Source of the DNA: Gammaproteobacteria bacterium
GTDB taxonomy: Bacteria; Pseudomonadota; Gammaproteobacteria; Steroidobacterales; Steroidobacteraceae
Direction of reading: 5' to 3'
Length of the DNA: 64,000 nucleotides
NCBI GenBank assembly: GCA_025355645.1
Contig: JANXZG010000025.1
Span: 1 to 64,000, forward strand
Under the pieces are notes generated by a model. The model did not search any database, was not told the DNA's origin, and worked only from the letters and a program-made list of their open reading frames with translations. Shown one piece after another: positions 47,289 through 55,709 of the stretch. Each line of letters starts with the position of its first letter. The first letter of the stretch is position 1. The position numbers were made by a program, and so were the translations under genes.

Positions 47289-48572
47289 TCATGGCGAAGG
47301 CGCAGGCTTACTTTGGCGCTGGCTCCCGTCCTTCTTGGGGTCCTTCTTGGCCGCAGGGGCAGTGGCCGGTATCTTGTGTACAGGCGTTGCGGCCGGAAGG
47401 ATGATGGTGGCTCCGTCTTTCAGCCTGTCGCCGCCTTCGGTGACGACCACATCGGAGGCAGCGATGCCTTGAGTGATCGCGACCTGCTCCCCGTCGACTG
47501 CGCCGGTCGTCACAGGCCGCACCGTGACGGTGTTGTCGGGCTTCACCAAGTAGACAAAGCTCGTCAGTGCGCCATTCGGCGCGCCCTGATGCAAAGCTGA
47601 CCCGGGGATCAGGATCTGGTCGTGCAGGGTGTTGACGAGCAGCTGGATATTGACGAACTGATTCGGAAAAAGCGTGCCATCCTGGTTGTCGAACTGGCCG
47701 CGCAGTTTGACCGTGCCCGTCGTAGTGTCGATCTGATTGTCGACTGTCAGCAGCTTGCCGTCAGCCAGTTTGTTGCTGTTGGTACGGTCATACGCTTCGA
47801 CGCTGAGCGTCTCACCGGCACGAATGCGCGGCATGACGCTGGCAATATTGTCCTCAGGAATCGGGAAGATCGCGGTGATCGGCTCGAGCTGGTTGATGAT
47901 CACGAGGCCATTTGCATCAGAGGGGGTCACATAATTGCCCTGGTCGACCTGCCGCAGGCCAACCCGACCGCTGACGGGGGAGACGATGTGGGTGTATTGC
48001 AGGTTCAGCTCCGCGGTGTGGACCAGGGCCTGGTCCGAGTCGACCGTGCCGACGTATTGGTCGACCAGCGCGCGCTGGGTGTCGAGCTGCTGGCCCGCGA
48101 TTGCATCTTCCTTGATCAGCGCTTCATAACGCGTCAGATCGAGCTTCGCATCGACCAGCAGCGCCTGGTCGCGCCGCAGGTTACCCTTGGCCTGTTCCAG
48201 TGCCGCTTGATAGGGCCGCGGGTCGATCTGCGCCAGAAAATCGCCCTGGTGTACAAGCTGGCCCTCGGCATAGGCAATTTTCTGTAGCTGCCCCGTGATC
48301 TGGGTTCGAACAGTGACCGAGGCGAGTGGCGTTATCGTGCCGAGTGCCGGAATGCGGATGCGGATGTCGCCCGACACCGCGGTGGCTACAGAAACGGCCA
48401 CCGGGCCGTTCTGTCCGCCGCGTGCGCCGCCGCCGGAGGGTGAACGCACATTCTTTCCTTGCAGGTTGCGCACAATCAGGACCACTACGATGAACAGAAT
48501 GATCAAAGACGCGATGACCAGCGTGCGCTTGCGCAAATACCACCGCTTGGGCTGTTGTTCGTCGTATTCCAC
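47289..48572 (-). CDS. RND efflux periplasmic adaptor (MdtA-like)
   Basis: The membrane-fusion subunit of the tripartite pump, 427 residues. A single N-terminal membrane anchor (residues 17-36), a barrel-sandwich lipoyl domain with VTVRTQITGQLQKIAYAEGQ and VDQGNYVTPSDANGLVIINQ, an alpha-helical hairpin and a beta-barrel are recognisable. The C-terminus is a Lys/Pro-rich tail. It is the first gene of the operon; the 86 bases upstream hold two palindromes that may be operators. Confidence 0.94.
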   Translation of the reverse strand: MEYDEQQPKRWYLRKRTLVIASLIILFIVVVLIVRNLQGKNVRSPSGGGARGGQNGPVAVSVATAVSGDIRIRIPALGTITPLASVTVRTQITGQLQKIAYAEGQLVHQGDFLAQIDPRPYQAALEQAKGNLRRDQALLVDAKLDLTRYEALIKEDAIAGQQLDTQRALVDQYVGTVDSDQALVHTAELNLQYTHIVSPVSGRVGLRQVDQGNYVTPSDANGLVIINQLEPITAIFPIPEDNIASVMPRIRAGETLSVEAYDRTNSNKLADGKLLTVDNQIDTTTGTVKLRGQFDNQDGTLFPNQFVNIQLLVNTLHDQILIPGSALHQGAPNGALTSFVYLVKPDNTVTVRPVTTGAVDGEQVAITQGIAASDVVVTEGGDRLKDGATIILPAATPVHKIPATAPAAKKDPKKDGSQRQSKPAPSP

Positions 48573-48601
48573 TTCTGGTCACCGTGGCAGGGGCAAAGCG
48601 C

Positions 48602-48634
48602 CGACTATAGTCGCAAAAACGCAGCGCATATGCG
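48602..48634. promoter_or_regulatory. Two palindromes in the RND operon promoter region
   Basis: Within the 86-base gap before the adaptor gene are two perfect palindromes, cgactatagtcg at 48602-48613 and cgcatatgcg at 48625-48634, with centres about 22 bases apart, two helical turns. Tandem palindromes on one DNA face suit a dimeric repressor such as TetR or MarR regulators of RND pumps. The first could overlap a -10 element (actata). No regulator gene is adjacent. Confidence 0.4.
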
Positions 48635-48658
48635 AAGAAACGTTAAAGTTCGTGGGGC

Positions 48659-49489
48659 TTAATGCATGGCTTCGTTAAGCACCTGCGCAAGCCTTACTCC
48701 AGCGCGCTGCAGCTGTTTCTGCACGGTCATGGTAGCCTCGCGCACATAGCCCTCATCCAGCAGCCGGACTCCATGGGGCCCAGCAGGCGGCAGTTGTCCG
48801 TAGGCTTCGACCCTGGCGATCGCAAATGATTCCATGGCCCAGGATGCAGGCGTACCGCGCGCGGCGGCGGCGCGCTCTGCGGGCGTGATGCCGGCAAGCA
48901 GCCGTTGGGATACCCCCGGGGCATCGTCGCCCAGGTTTCTGACAAACACCACGTCCCAGTAGTGATGCAGGCTGGCGCGCCGCTCGCCACGCGCGAGGAC
49001 CTGCGTCTCGTTGCCGCCGTGATCATGATTGTCCGCTGCATGCAGCGGCTGATGCAGATCGCCAACCAGGTGCAACAAGAACTGCAGTGCCATAAGACGC
49101 TCGCCCGCACTCGCCGCAGGATCGGCAAGTTCTGCGCGGAACTGCTCGATCTTCGCGAGCAGTTGCCCATGCTCGGGCCGGGAAGTGTCGATCTCGATGT
49201 CGGTGTAATGCCAATCCGCAGTGTCGCGGTGGAGCGCGCGATAATGGTCCGGCCAGGTCGATTCCGCCGCGATTCCACGATCTGCGGTCAGGCCGGTCCG
49301 ATCGGTCGCAAGCAGCGACTCAATGCGTTCGCGCACCTCGGGCCGCAGGTACTGATCGGCAATCAGTGCGATGATTTCATGCCCTTCATCGCCCCAGGCC
49401 CGCGCGCCCGCCGACATGCACAAGCACAGTACCGCTACTGCTAAGCGCGGCCAGAATGCGCGCGCATCAAGAGGCGAGCAGGTCGGCAA
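48659..49489 (-). CDS. Exported S1/P1-type nuclease
   Basis: A zinc-dependent single-strand nuclease/phosphodiesterase. The mature N-terminus begins at the catalytic Trp after a signal peptide (AGARA then WGDEGHEIIALIA), and the zinc-binding histidines are in LLHLVGDLHQPLHA, DNHDHGGNE and LHHYWDVVF. The start is uncertain: no in-frame ATG precedes the signal peptide, so I use TTG 49489; a TTG at 49564 is the alternative. It overlaps the GNAT gene. It would degrade nucleic acids or 3'-nucleotides in the periplasm. Confidence 0.85.
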   Translation of the reverse strand: MPTCSPLDARAFWPRLAVAVLCLCMSAGARAWGDEGHEIIALIADQYLRPEVRERIESLLATDRTGLTADRGIAAESTWPDHYRALHRDTADWHYTDIEIDTSRPEHGQLLAKIEQFRAELADPAASAGERLMALQFLLHLVGDLHQPLHAADNHDHGGNETQVLARGERRASLHHYWDVVFVRNLGDDAPGVSQRLLAGITPAERAAAARGTPASWAMESFAIARVEAYGQLPPAGPHGVRLLDEGYVREATMTVQKQLQRAGVRLAQVLNEAMH

Positions 49490-49745
49490 ATTCGGGGTGC
49501 TGGCGCACGAACACCGCCGTATAGGGGCAAATCGGGCGCACTTTCCAATGTTTGCTTCGCGCAAACTCCAACGCGGTACGAGTCAGGTCGGCGGCGACGC
49601 CCCGTCCGCCAACGGCTGGCGGGACGCCCGTGTGCACGATCGACATCGTTCCGCCTTCGCAGCGGTAATTGAGGACAGCGCGGTGACCGTCGATCTCGAC
49701 GTAGAACAATGCGGCTTCGGGGTCGTGTTGCACCGCTGGCGTCAT
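49467..49745 (-). CDS. Small GNAT-family acetyltransferase (COG2388 type)
   Basis: A minimal GNAT fold of about 92 residues resembling E. coli YjdJ-type proteins. It has VQHDPEAALFYVEIDG at the start, the acetyl-CoA loop VPPAVGGRGVAADLTRTALEFAR and the closing CPYTAVFVRQHPEF. The acceptor is unknown. The start is ambiguous: ATG 49745 fits the family N-terminus, while ATG 49787 would place its start codon overlapping the gfa ATG (shared CATG). It partly overlaps the nuclease leader. Confidence 0.85.
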   Translation of the reverse strand: MTPAVQHDPEAALFYVEIDGHRAVLNYRCEGGTMSIVHTGVPPAVGGRGVAADLTRTALEFARSKHWKVRPICPYTAVFVRQHPEFADLLAS

Positions 49746-49785
49746 GGATTGATAATACGCCAACATTTGAAGCGGGGTGTTTTCC

Positions 49786-50364
49786 ATGAGCAATTCAGTA
49801 TCGATTCACCCAACCGTTGACAAGGGTATCAAGGCGGCCACCACGGATTTTGCCGGTGGCACGCTGTTGTGCAAATGCGCCGACAAGCCGGTCAAGGTCA
49901 CGCTCAGTGCACAGTCGGCGTTCAATCACGCCTGCGGCTGCACCAAGTGCTGGAAGCCCAAGGGCGCGCTCTTTTCGGTCGTGGCGGTCATTCCGCGCGA
50001 CAAGCTGAAGGTCACGGAGAATGCCGACAAGCTGAAAGTCGTGGATCCCGCCGCGACGATTCAGCGTCATGCCTGCAAGGCCTGCGGGGTGCATATGTAC
50101 GGGCGGATCGAGAACACCAAGCACCCGCTGTACGGATTTGATTTCATCCATACGGAACTCTCGCCGCAGGTCGGCTGGGCAGCGCCGGGATTTGCAGCCT
50201 TTGTTTCATCGATCATCGAATCGGGTGCGGATCCGGCCAACATGGGTGCAGTGCGCAGCCGCCTAAAAGGCTTGGGACTTGAGCCCTACGACTGCCTGTC
50301 GCCGGAGCTGATGGACCTGATTGCCACGCATGTGGCGAAGGCCTCAGGCGCCCTTAAGCATTAG
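49786..50364 (+). CDS. gfa: S-(hydroxymethyl)glutathione synthase (glutathione-dependent formaldehyde-activating enzyme)
   Basis: A 192-residue zinc protein that speeds the adduct formation between glutathione and formaldehyde. The zinc ligands are visible: Cys29/Cys31, Cys50/Cys52/Cys55 and Cys97/Cys100. Its last residues [11 protein letters not shown] recur in a decayed copy at 52532-52588. The gene points toward the formate dehydrogenase cluster, fitting a formaldehyde to formate to CO2 route, though the S-(hydroxymethyl)glutathione dehydrogenase and esterase are not in this window. The ATG is preceded by gaagcgggg, a weak ribosome-binding site. Confidence 0.94.
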   Translation: MSNSVSIHPTVDKGIKAATTDFAGGTLLCKCADKPVKVTLSAQSAFNHACGCTKCWKPKGALFSVVAVIPRDKLKVTENADKLKVVDPAATIQRHACKACGVHMYGRIENTKHPLYGFDFIHTELSPQVGWAAPGFAAFVSSIIESGADPANMGAVRSRLKGLGLEPYDCLSPELMDLIATHVAKASGALKH

Positions 50365-50500
50365 CCGCGGTTTATTTACGCCGGGATCGTGACCGGCGCC
50401 CGCAACCCCGGGGCGCTGCCGCTGCTCCTTTGACCTGTCGCGCATGCGCTTTCCCCGCGCCTGCCCCCTGATGCGATTTTCAATGCGTCGCGCCGATTGT
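50365..50500. other. Intergenic scar after gfa, resembling the fdsD 3' end
   Basis: This 136-base gap between the convergent gfa and mobB stops holds no gene. Its first 20 or so bases match the region just after the gfa remnant at 52586, which there is the fdsD coding end (18 of 22 positions by eye, counting from the shared tag). A second short match, tcgcgcatgcgctt at 50438-50451, recurs inside fdsD at 52707-52720, though its palindromic core could be chance. I read it as a degraded piece of an fdsD gene. Confidence 0.4.
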
Positions 50501-51055
50501 TTATTCGGATCGGAGCGCTATTGGATTCGGGCGATGGCTAAGTCTGGCCAACAGCAACTCCACCGGCTCGGCGCTTGTAAACACCATATTCGCTACCGAG
50601 TCGATGTCGTTCAGATCGATGACGGGGATGGGTGCGTGCTCAATCATTGGATGGCTTGCGATTGCGACGATGTGCTCGTCAGCGGGGTAGAGGGGGTCCT
50701 TCCCAACTGCTTGTCGAAACACTTCGATCTTGGCATGTTTTTCGCACTTGTAACCTTCCACCAGGACTAGGTCGCAGGGAGACAGCCGTCTCAGCAACTG
50801 AACGAAGGTAGCCTCGGCACGCCCATCCAGCTCGTGCATCTGCACCCAGCGCTGCGAAGAGGAAATGATTACTTCACCCGCGCCTGCCTTTCGATGTTCG
50901 TAGGAGTCCTTGCCAGGCTTATCAACGTCGAAGCTGTGGTGGGCGTGTTTGAGCGTTGCAATGCGAAGCCCGCGCCTGACTAGCAATGGAATCGTCTTGG
51001 TGATGAGTAAGGTCTTGCCAGACCCACTCCAACCGACTATACCCAGTACTCTCAC
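50501..51055 (-). CDS. mobB: Molybdopterin-guanine dinucleotide biosynthesis protein B
   Basis: A P-loop GTPase of 184 residues that assists MobA in attaching GMP to molybdopterin. The P-loop GWSGSGKT is at residues 8-15, then LKHAHHSFDVDKPGKDSYEHRKAGA (typical MobB) and VLVEGYKCEKHAKIEV. It begins at GTG. Formate dehydrogenase FdsA needs the bis-MGD cofactor, explaining the location. The mobB-moeA segment is visibly richer in A and T than the flanking genes. Confidence 0.94.
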   Translation of the reverse strand: MRVLGIVGWSGSGKTLLITKTIPLLVRRGLRIATLKHAHHSFDVDKPGKDSYEHRKAGAGEVIISSSQRWVQMHELDGRAEATFVQLLRRLSPCDLVLVEGYKCEKHAKIEVFRQAVGKDPLYPADEHIVAIASHPMIEHAPIPVIDLNDIDSVANMVFTSAEPVELLLARLSHRPNPIALRSE

Positions 51056-51259
51056 GGAGCTTCTCCTTGTGGCACTAATGCGGCTCTAGATACCAGCGAT
51101 GATCTGCAGTCCCTTGAAGGGCTGACGATATTTAGCGCCACCCGCATGGCCCATCGCAGCTGCTCTCGCCGGGAATCGTCGCGAAAATCGTGGCGCGCTT
51201 GCAAACAGAATTCTCGAATGTCGAGAATAGCGACCGCTTGGTGAATGGAAAGACGGAGG
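51056..51259. other. 204-base gap between moeA and mobB
   Basis: No convincing gene in any frame. Its main feature is the hairpin at 51210-51228 (separate entry). The remainder could contain a promoter for mobB, but I see no clear -35/-10 pair. Together with the AT-rich composition it supports moeA and mobB having been joined by rearrangement rather than forming a tight operon. Confidence 0.4.
51210..51228 (-). terminator. Hairpin downstream of moeA, possible terminator
   Basis: A perfect 8-base inverted repeat, attctcga and tcgagaat, around a 3-base loop, located 31 bases beyond the moeA stop on the minus strand. On that strand it is followed by a short T-containing stretch (tctgttt), which is weak for a rho-independent terminator. 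It could equally be a dimeric operator for mobB. Confidence 0.35.
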
Positions 51260-52456
51260 CTACCACCGATAAAGGTTCGCGACGTATCCCGCCGGGAACG
51301 GTTCTGAACTTGGTGGAAGCTCGACGAAGCCTTGCGCCGCTGTCATTCCTAAGAAGTCTCCGGGGCCGTTGGTAGGGCGCGGAATAGCGGCAGGCCGTCC
51401 GCCATCGTCATATTGCACGGCGACCGGCAGAAAGTAGGTGAGCGCACGGTGGAACTTAACAGGCGCCGCGAGCGGCACTCGCTCGGGTGCGGCACGGGGC
51501 TGGCCCATTGCCGCGGTCACGCCAGGGATAATGTAGCGGATAAGGCAGACCAGCGTAGCAACAGGATTTCCCGGCAAGCCAAAGATCGCTGCGCCTCCCT
51601 GGCTTATCCCGAACCACATGGGCATCCCGGGACGTTGTGCAACTTGGTAGAAGACCTCACGAACGCCCAAATCCTTTAACACCTTGGGCACGAAATCATA
51701 TTTCCCTTTCGACACCCCGCCGCTTAGAACGAGCACGTCTTGCGATTCCAGGTGCAGCGCAAGCCGATCGTGCAAAAGCAGTTCATTATCGGGGATGTGA
51801 TCGTTTGCCACATTCTCGAAGCCGCGTTCACGTAGCGCGGCGATCAGCGAGTAGGCGTTCGAACGACGAACCTGATATTCGGCGACTGGGTGCCCGGGCT
51901 CGACGAGTTCATCGCCCGTGGAGATGATCATGAAACGAGGCTGACGGCTCACGCGTAGGTGACTTAAGCCTGCCGAGGCCGCCACAGCGATCTGCGGCGC
52001 ACCGAGTCGCACCCCGGCCTTCAACATGGCGACGCCGGGCTGGCTGTCTTCCCCGCGGCGCTGAACATTGCGGTATGGAACGGCAGCGCCAAGCGCGTTC
52101 AAGGACGCCGCCCCATCGCTTTCCTCGTACTCTTCCTGAGGAATCACGCAATCGGTGCCGATAGGCAATACGGCGCCGGTCATTACCTCGATGGCATTGT
52201 CCCTACTGGTTAATTCCAATGGGGGAATTCCCGCCAATTGGATGCCCACAATTGTAAATCGACGAATACCACGGCTGGGAGCGCCGCTGTCGATCGCTAT
52301 GCCATCCATGCAAACGCGATTAAACGGCGGATTGTCCCGTTCGGCGAAGATGTCTTGGCGGAGCGTTTGTCCGATGCACTGCACTAAGGGTCGTGATTCG
52401 ACCTCGAACGGCGCTAATGCAGAGGCGATTGCCTCGTCAGCCATCTGAGGTGTCAT
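51260..52456 (-). CDS. moeA: Molybdopterin molybdenumtransferase
   Basis: A 398-residue MoeA inserting molybdate into adenylylated molybdopterin. Recognisable are the N-terminal DNPPFNRVCMDGIAID, the MPT-binding ISTGDELVEPGHPV (near residues 178-191), VLSGGVSKGKYDFV and GLPGNPVATLVCL. The length is standard. With mobB it supports formate dehydrogenase maturation. It lies downstream of the fds operon on the same strand, separated from fdsD by 129 bases that include a gfa remnant. Confidence 0.95.
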   Translation of the reverse strand: MTPQMADEAIASALAPFEVESRPLVQCIGQTLRQDIFAERDNPPFNRVCMDGIAIDSGAPSRGIRRFTIVGIQLAGIPPLELTSRDNAIEVMTGAVLPIGTDCVIPQEEYEESDGAASLNALGAAVPYRNVQRRGEDSQPGVAMLKAGVRLGAPQIAVAASAGLSHLRVSRQPRFMIISTGDELVEPGHPVAEYQVRRSNAYSLIAALRERGFENVANDHIPDNELLLHDRLALHLESQDVLVLSGGVSKGKYDFVPKVLKDLGVREVFYQVAQRPGMPMWFGISQGGAAIFGLPGNPVATLVCLIRYIIPGVTAAMGQPRAAPERVPLAAPVKFHRALTYFLPVAVQYDDGGRPAAIPRPTNGPGDFLGMTAAQGFVELPPSSEPFPAGYVANLYRW

Positions 52457-52531
52457 GGGCGTAAGGCTTACCTCTCGATCAGGTCGAATAGGCCACTAGA
52501 GGACCGGACTCTATTTGTATATTACTGCACC

Positions 52532-52588
52532 GACATCGAGATGATGACAACGCACCTGGCCAAGGCGTCCGGCGCCCTTCAGGCATTA
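52532..52588 (+). pseudogene. Decayed 3' end of a second gfa copy
   Basis: Translating this strand gives IEMMTTHLAKASGAL, which aligns with [15 protein letters not shown] at the intact gfa C-terminus (9 of 15 identical, others conservative). Many DNA differences fall at third codon positions, so the copy diverged while still coding. A one-base insertion just before the ancestral tag (cattag) destroys the stop. The similarity ends upstream in AT-rich DNA. The fragment abuts and slightly overlaps the fdsD stop, implying an ancestral gfa-fdsD convergent junction. Confidence 0.65.
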
Positions 52589-52837
52589 GCCGCCGTCTAT
52601 TTTTGCCGCAGCCGGGACTCCCGTGGGCGCCGCCAAGCGCCGGGCTGCTGCGAGTGGCAACTCTTCAAGCCCGCAATCCTGGTGCTGCGCCTGCTCGACA
52701 AGTTTTTCGCGCATGCGCTTAGCCCAGTAGCGGCTGATGTGGTTGGCGATTCCGGCGATCGCATCCTCGCGCAGCGGCTCGGCCCCGTAGAAATGGCCAA
52801 TGTCGTTGGCCATCTTGATGATGTTATCCCCACTCAT
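52586..52837 (-). CDS. fdsD: Formate dehydrogenase delta subunit
   Basis: A small 83-residue protein with the FdsD/FdhD-delta pattern: DNIIKMANDIGHFYGAEPL, then HISRYWAKRMREKLVEQ. The subunit stabilises the soluble NAD-dependent FdsGBAD complex in relatives such as Cupriavidus and Rhodobacter. It begins 8 bases after the fdsA stop. The C-terminal tail AAAKIDGG is poorly conserved and overlaps the gfa remnant on the other strand. Confidence 0.9.
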   Translation of the reverse strand: MSGDNIIKMANDIGHFYGAEPLREDAIAGIANHISRYWAKRMREKLVEQAQHQDCGLEELPLAAARRLAAPTGVPAAAKIDGG

Positions 52838-52845
52838 TAACTGTC

Positions 52846-55698
52846 CTATTTAGCGTTAAACACTTCAGCAGCCGGCACCGGATTTTCGGGCACCTCGCTG
52901 AATGCGCGGAAACGCTTCTGCCACTGCCCCGGTTGGCTCACGCGTGTGGCCTGCACCGCCGTCACCTTGTACTCAGGGCAATTCGTGGCCCAGTCGGAAT
53001 TATCGGTGGTGATGACATTCGCACCGGATTCGGGAAAGTGAAAGGTCGTATACACGACGCCCGGCTGCACGCGTTCGGTCACCCTCGCGCGCAGCACCGT
53101 CTCGCCGGCCCGGCTGACGATGCCGACCCAGTCGCCCTCCTTAATGCTGCGCTCGTCGGCATCATGCGGATGAATTTCGAGGCGATCTTCACTGTGCCAC
53201 TGGTTGTTCTCCGTACGGCGCGTCTGGGCGCCCACGTTGTACTGGCTCAGGATGCGCCCGGTAGTCAGGATCAGAGGATAGCGTGCGTTGACTTTCTCGG
53301 CGCTCGCCACAAATTCCGTGACCATGAATTTGCCCTTGCCGCGGACAAACTCGCCAATGTGCATGGTCGGCGTACCGGTGGGTGCGGCCTCATTACACGG
53401 CCATTGGATGCTGCCCAGTTCATCGATTCGATCGAAGCTTACGCCTGTGAAGGTCGGCGTGGTGCGTGCAATCTCGTCCATAATTTCCGACGGATCCCGG
53501 TAGTTCATCGGATAGCCCATCGCGTTCGCAAGCTTCTGCGTGACTTCCCAGTCAGCGAAGCCGGCCTTCGGCTGCATGACCTTGCGGACCCGCGATATAC
53601 GGCGCTCCGCATTCGTGAAGGTGCCGTCCTTCTCAAGGAAAGTTGAGCCGGGCAGCAGCACATGCGCAAACTTGGCCGTCTCGTTCAAGAAAATATCCTG
53701 CACGATCACGCACTCCATCGACATCAGCGCCGCCGCGACATGCTGCGTGTTCGGATCGGACTGCACCAGATCCTCACCATTGATGTAAACGCCCATGAAT
53801 TCCTGCGCGAGTGCCGCCTCGAACATGTTCGGGATGCGCAGTCCGGGTTCTTTGCTCAGGGGCGCGCCCCAGGCGGTCTCGAACATCTCGCGCACCACGG
53901 TATCGGAGACATGCCGATAGCCTGGGAATTCGTGCGGCATGGAGCCCATGTCGCAAGAACCCTGCACGTTATTTTGGCCGCGCATCGGGTTCACGCCCAC
54001 GCCCTCGCGGCCGATATTGCCGGTGGCCATGGCGAGATTGGCAATCCCGAGCACCGCAGTCGACCCCTGGGCGTGCTCGGTAACTCCGAGGCCGTAGTAG
54101 ATTGCGCCGTTGCCGCCAGTGGCAAAAAGGCGGGCTGCAGCGCGAACCTCTGCAGCTGGTACACCGGTCACGGACTCCATCGCCTCGGGCGAATTGCCGG
54201 GCGCGGCGACGAACGTTCGCCACTTCTCGAAGGCAGGGACTTCGCAGCGCTCGCGCACAAAGTCCTCCTTGACGAGCGCTTCGCTCACGATCACATGCGC
54301 TATGCTGTTGAGCAGCGCGACATTCGTGCCGGGACGAAGCTTCAGATGATAGGCGGCCTCAATATGCGGGCTGCGAACCAAGTCGATTGTGCGCGGGTCG
54401 GCTACGATCAGCTTGGCGCCCTGGCGCAGGCGCTGTTTCATCTGCGAGGCAAACACCGGATGGCCATCGGTGGGATTCGCGCCGATCACGAATATCACGT
54501 CGGACTTCATGACCGAATCAAAATTCTGCGTGCCCGCCGATTCGCCTAGGGTCACTTTCAGGCCATAACCGGTAGGTGAATGACACACCCGTGCGCAGGT
54601 ATCGACATTGTTGTTGCCAAACCCGGCGCGAATGAGCTTTTGGACGATATAGACTTCTTCGTTCGTGCAGCGCGATGAGGTGACTCCGCCAATCGACTCG
54701 CGGCCATACTTAGCCTGGATGCGCTTGAGTTCACTCGCAGCGTATGAAATGGCTTCATCCCACGACACTTCGCGCCAGGGGTCGGATATCTTGGCGCGTA
54801 TCGCCGGCTTCAGCACACGGTCCGGGTGGGTAGTATAGCCGATCGCGAAGCGCCCCTTGACGCAGGAATGGCCATGATTGGCCATGCCATTCATGTCGGG
54901 CACCATGCGCACGAGTTCCTCGCCCTTCATCTCCGCCCTGAACGAACAGCCGACGCCGCAATAGGCGCAGGTCGTGATCGTGCTGTGTTCGGCCTGGCCT
55001 TTTTCGATCAGGGTCTTCTCCGACAGCGTCGCTGTCGGGCAGGCTTGCACGCAGGCACCGCAGGAGACGCACTCGGAGTCCATGAATGGCTCGTCCTGGC
55101 TCGCCGCGACGGTTGACTCGAATCCGCGTCCTTGGATCGTCAGCGCGAAGGTGCCCTGGCGTTCATCGCAGGCGCGAACGCAGCGCGAGCAGACGATGCA
55201 CTTGCTCGGATCAAATGTGAAATACGGGTTCGACTCGTCCTTGACCGCATCGAGGTGATTCTCGCCCTCGTAGCCATAACGCACTTCGCGAAGACCGACG
55301 ACGCCGGCCATATCCTGCAATTCGCAGTGCCCGTTGGCGGGACAAGTCAGGCAATCAAGCGGATGGTCCGATATGTAGAGTTCCATGACGCCACGCCGCA
55401 CATCGGCTATTTGCGGGTTTTGCGTCGTCACTTTCATGCCCTGGGCGACCGGGGTCGTGCAGGAGGCGGGCAATCCCTTCATGCCCTCGATCTGCACGAG
55501 GCAAAGGCGGCAAGAGCCAAACGCTTCGAGCTGCTCGCTTGCACATAGCTTGGGGATTTTTACGCCGGCTTCAGCCGCGGCGCGCATGATCGAAGTGCCC
55601 TCGGGCGCCTGGACTTCCACCCCGTCGATGGTCAATGTAACCCGCTTCGCGGTGGCGCGTCGGGGCGTGCCGAAGTCTTGTTCGACGATGGACAACAT
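52846..55698 (-). CDS. fdsA: NAD-dependent formate dehydrogenase alpha (catalytic) subunit
   Basis: The molybdenum catalytic subunit, 950 residues. In order: N-terminal 2Fe-2S ferredoxin domain (Cys52, 63, 66, 80), NuoG-like cluster ligands (His112, Cys116, 119, 125), two 4Fe-4S clusters (Cys167-177 and 210-220), the 4Fe-4S of the molybdopterin domain (Cys244, 247, 251, 279) and the Mo ligand Cys372 in CARVCHSP, which is cysteine rather than selenocysteine. The bis-MGD binding domain fills the rest. It oxidises formate to CO2 and passes electrons to FdsBG. The start has an AGAGGA site. Confidence 0.96.
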   Translation of the reverse strand: MLSIVEQDFGTPRRATAKRVTLTIDGVEVQAPEGTSIMRAAAEAGVKIPKLCASEQLEAFGSCRLCLVQIEGMKGLPASCTTPVAQGMKVTTQNPQIADVRRGVMELYISDHPLDCLTCPANGHCELQDMAGVVGLREVRYGYEGENHLDAVKDESNPYFTFDPSKCIVCSRCVRACDERQGTFALTIQGRGFESTVAASQDEPFMDSECVSCGACVQACPTATLSEKTLIEKGQAEHSTITTCAYCGVGCSFRAEMKGEELVRMVPDMNGMANHGHSCVKGRFAIGYTTHPDRVLKPAIRAKISDPWREVSWDEAISYAASELKRIQAKYGRESIGGVTSSRCTNEEVYIVQKLIRAGFGNNNVDTCARVCHSPTGYGLKVTLGESAGTQNFDSVMKSDVIFVIGANPTDGHPVFASQMKQRLRQGAKLIVADPRTIDLVRSPHIEAAYHLKLRPGTNVALLNSIAHVIVSEALVKEDFVRERCEVPAFEKWRTFVAAPGNSPEAMESVTGVPAAEVRAAARLFATGGNGAIYYGLGVTEHAQGSTAVLGIANLAMATGNIGREGVGVNPMRGQNNVQGSCDMGSMPHEFPGYRHVSDTVVREMFETAWGAPLSKEPGLRIPNMFEAALAQEFMGVYINGEDLVQSDPNTQHVAAALMSMECVIVQDIFLNETAKFAHVLLPGSTFLEKDGTFTNAERRISRVRKVMQPKAGFADWEVTQKLANAMGYPMNYRDPSEIMDEIARTTPTFTGVSFDRIDELGSIQWPCNEAAPTGTPTMHIGEFVRGKGKFMVTEFVASAEKVNARYPLILTTGRILSQYNVGAQTRRTENNQWHSEDRLEIHPHDADERSIKEGDWVGIVSRAGETVLRARVTERVQPGVVYTTFHFPESGANVITTDNSDWATNCPEYKVTAVQATRVSQPGQWQKRFRAFSEVPENPVPAAEVFNAK

Positions 55699-55709
55699 AC
55701 GAAATCCTC

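Noticed and set aside
54583..54600. Selenocysteine at the fdsA molybdenum site
   Set aside because: The ligand position (residue 372, CARVCHSP) is encoded by an ordinary cysteine codon, so no UGA recoding is required.
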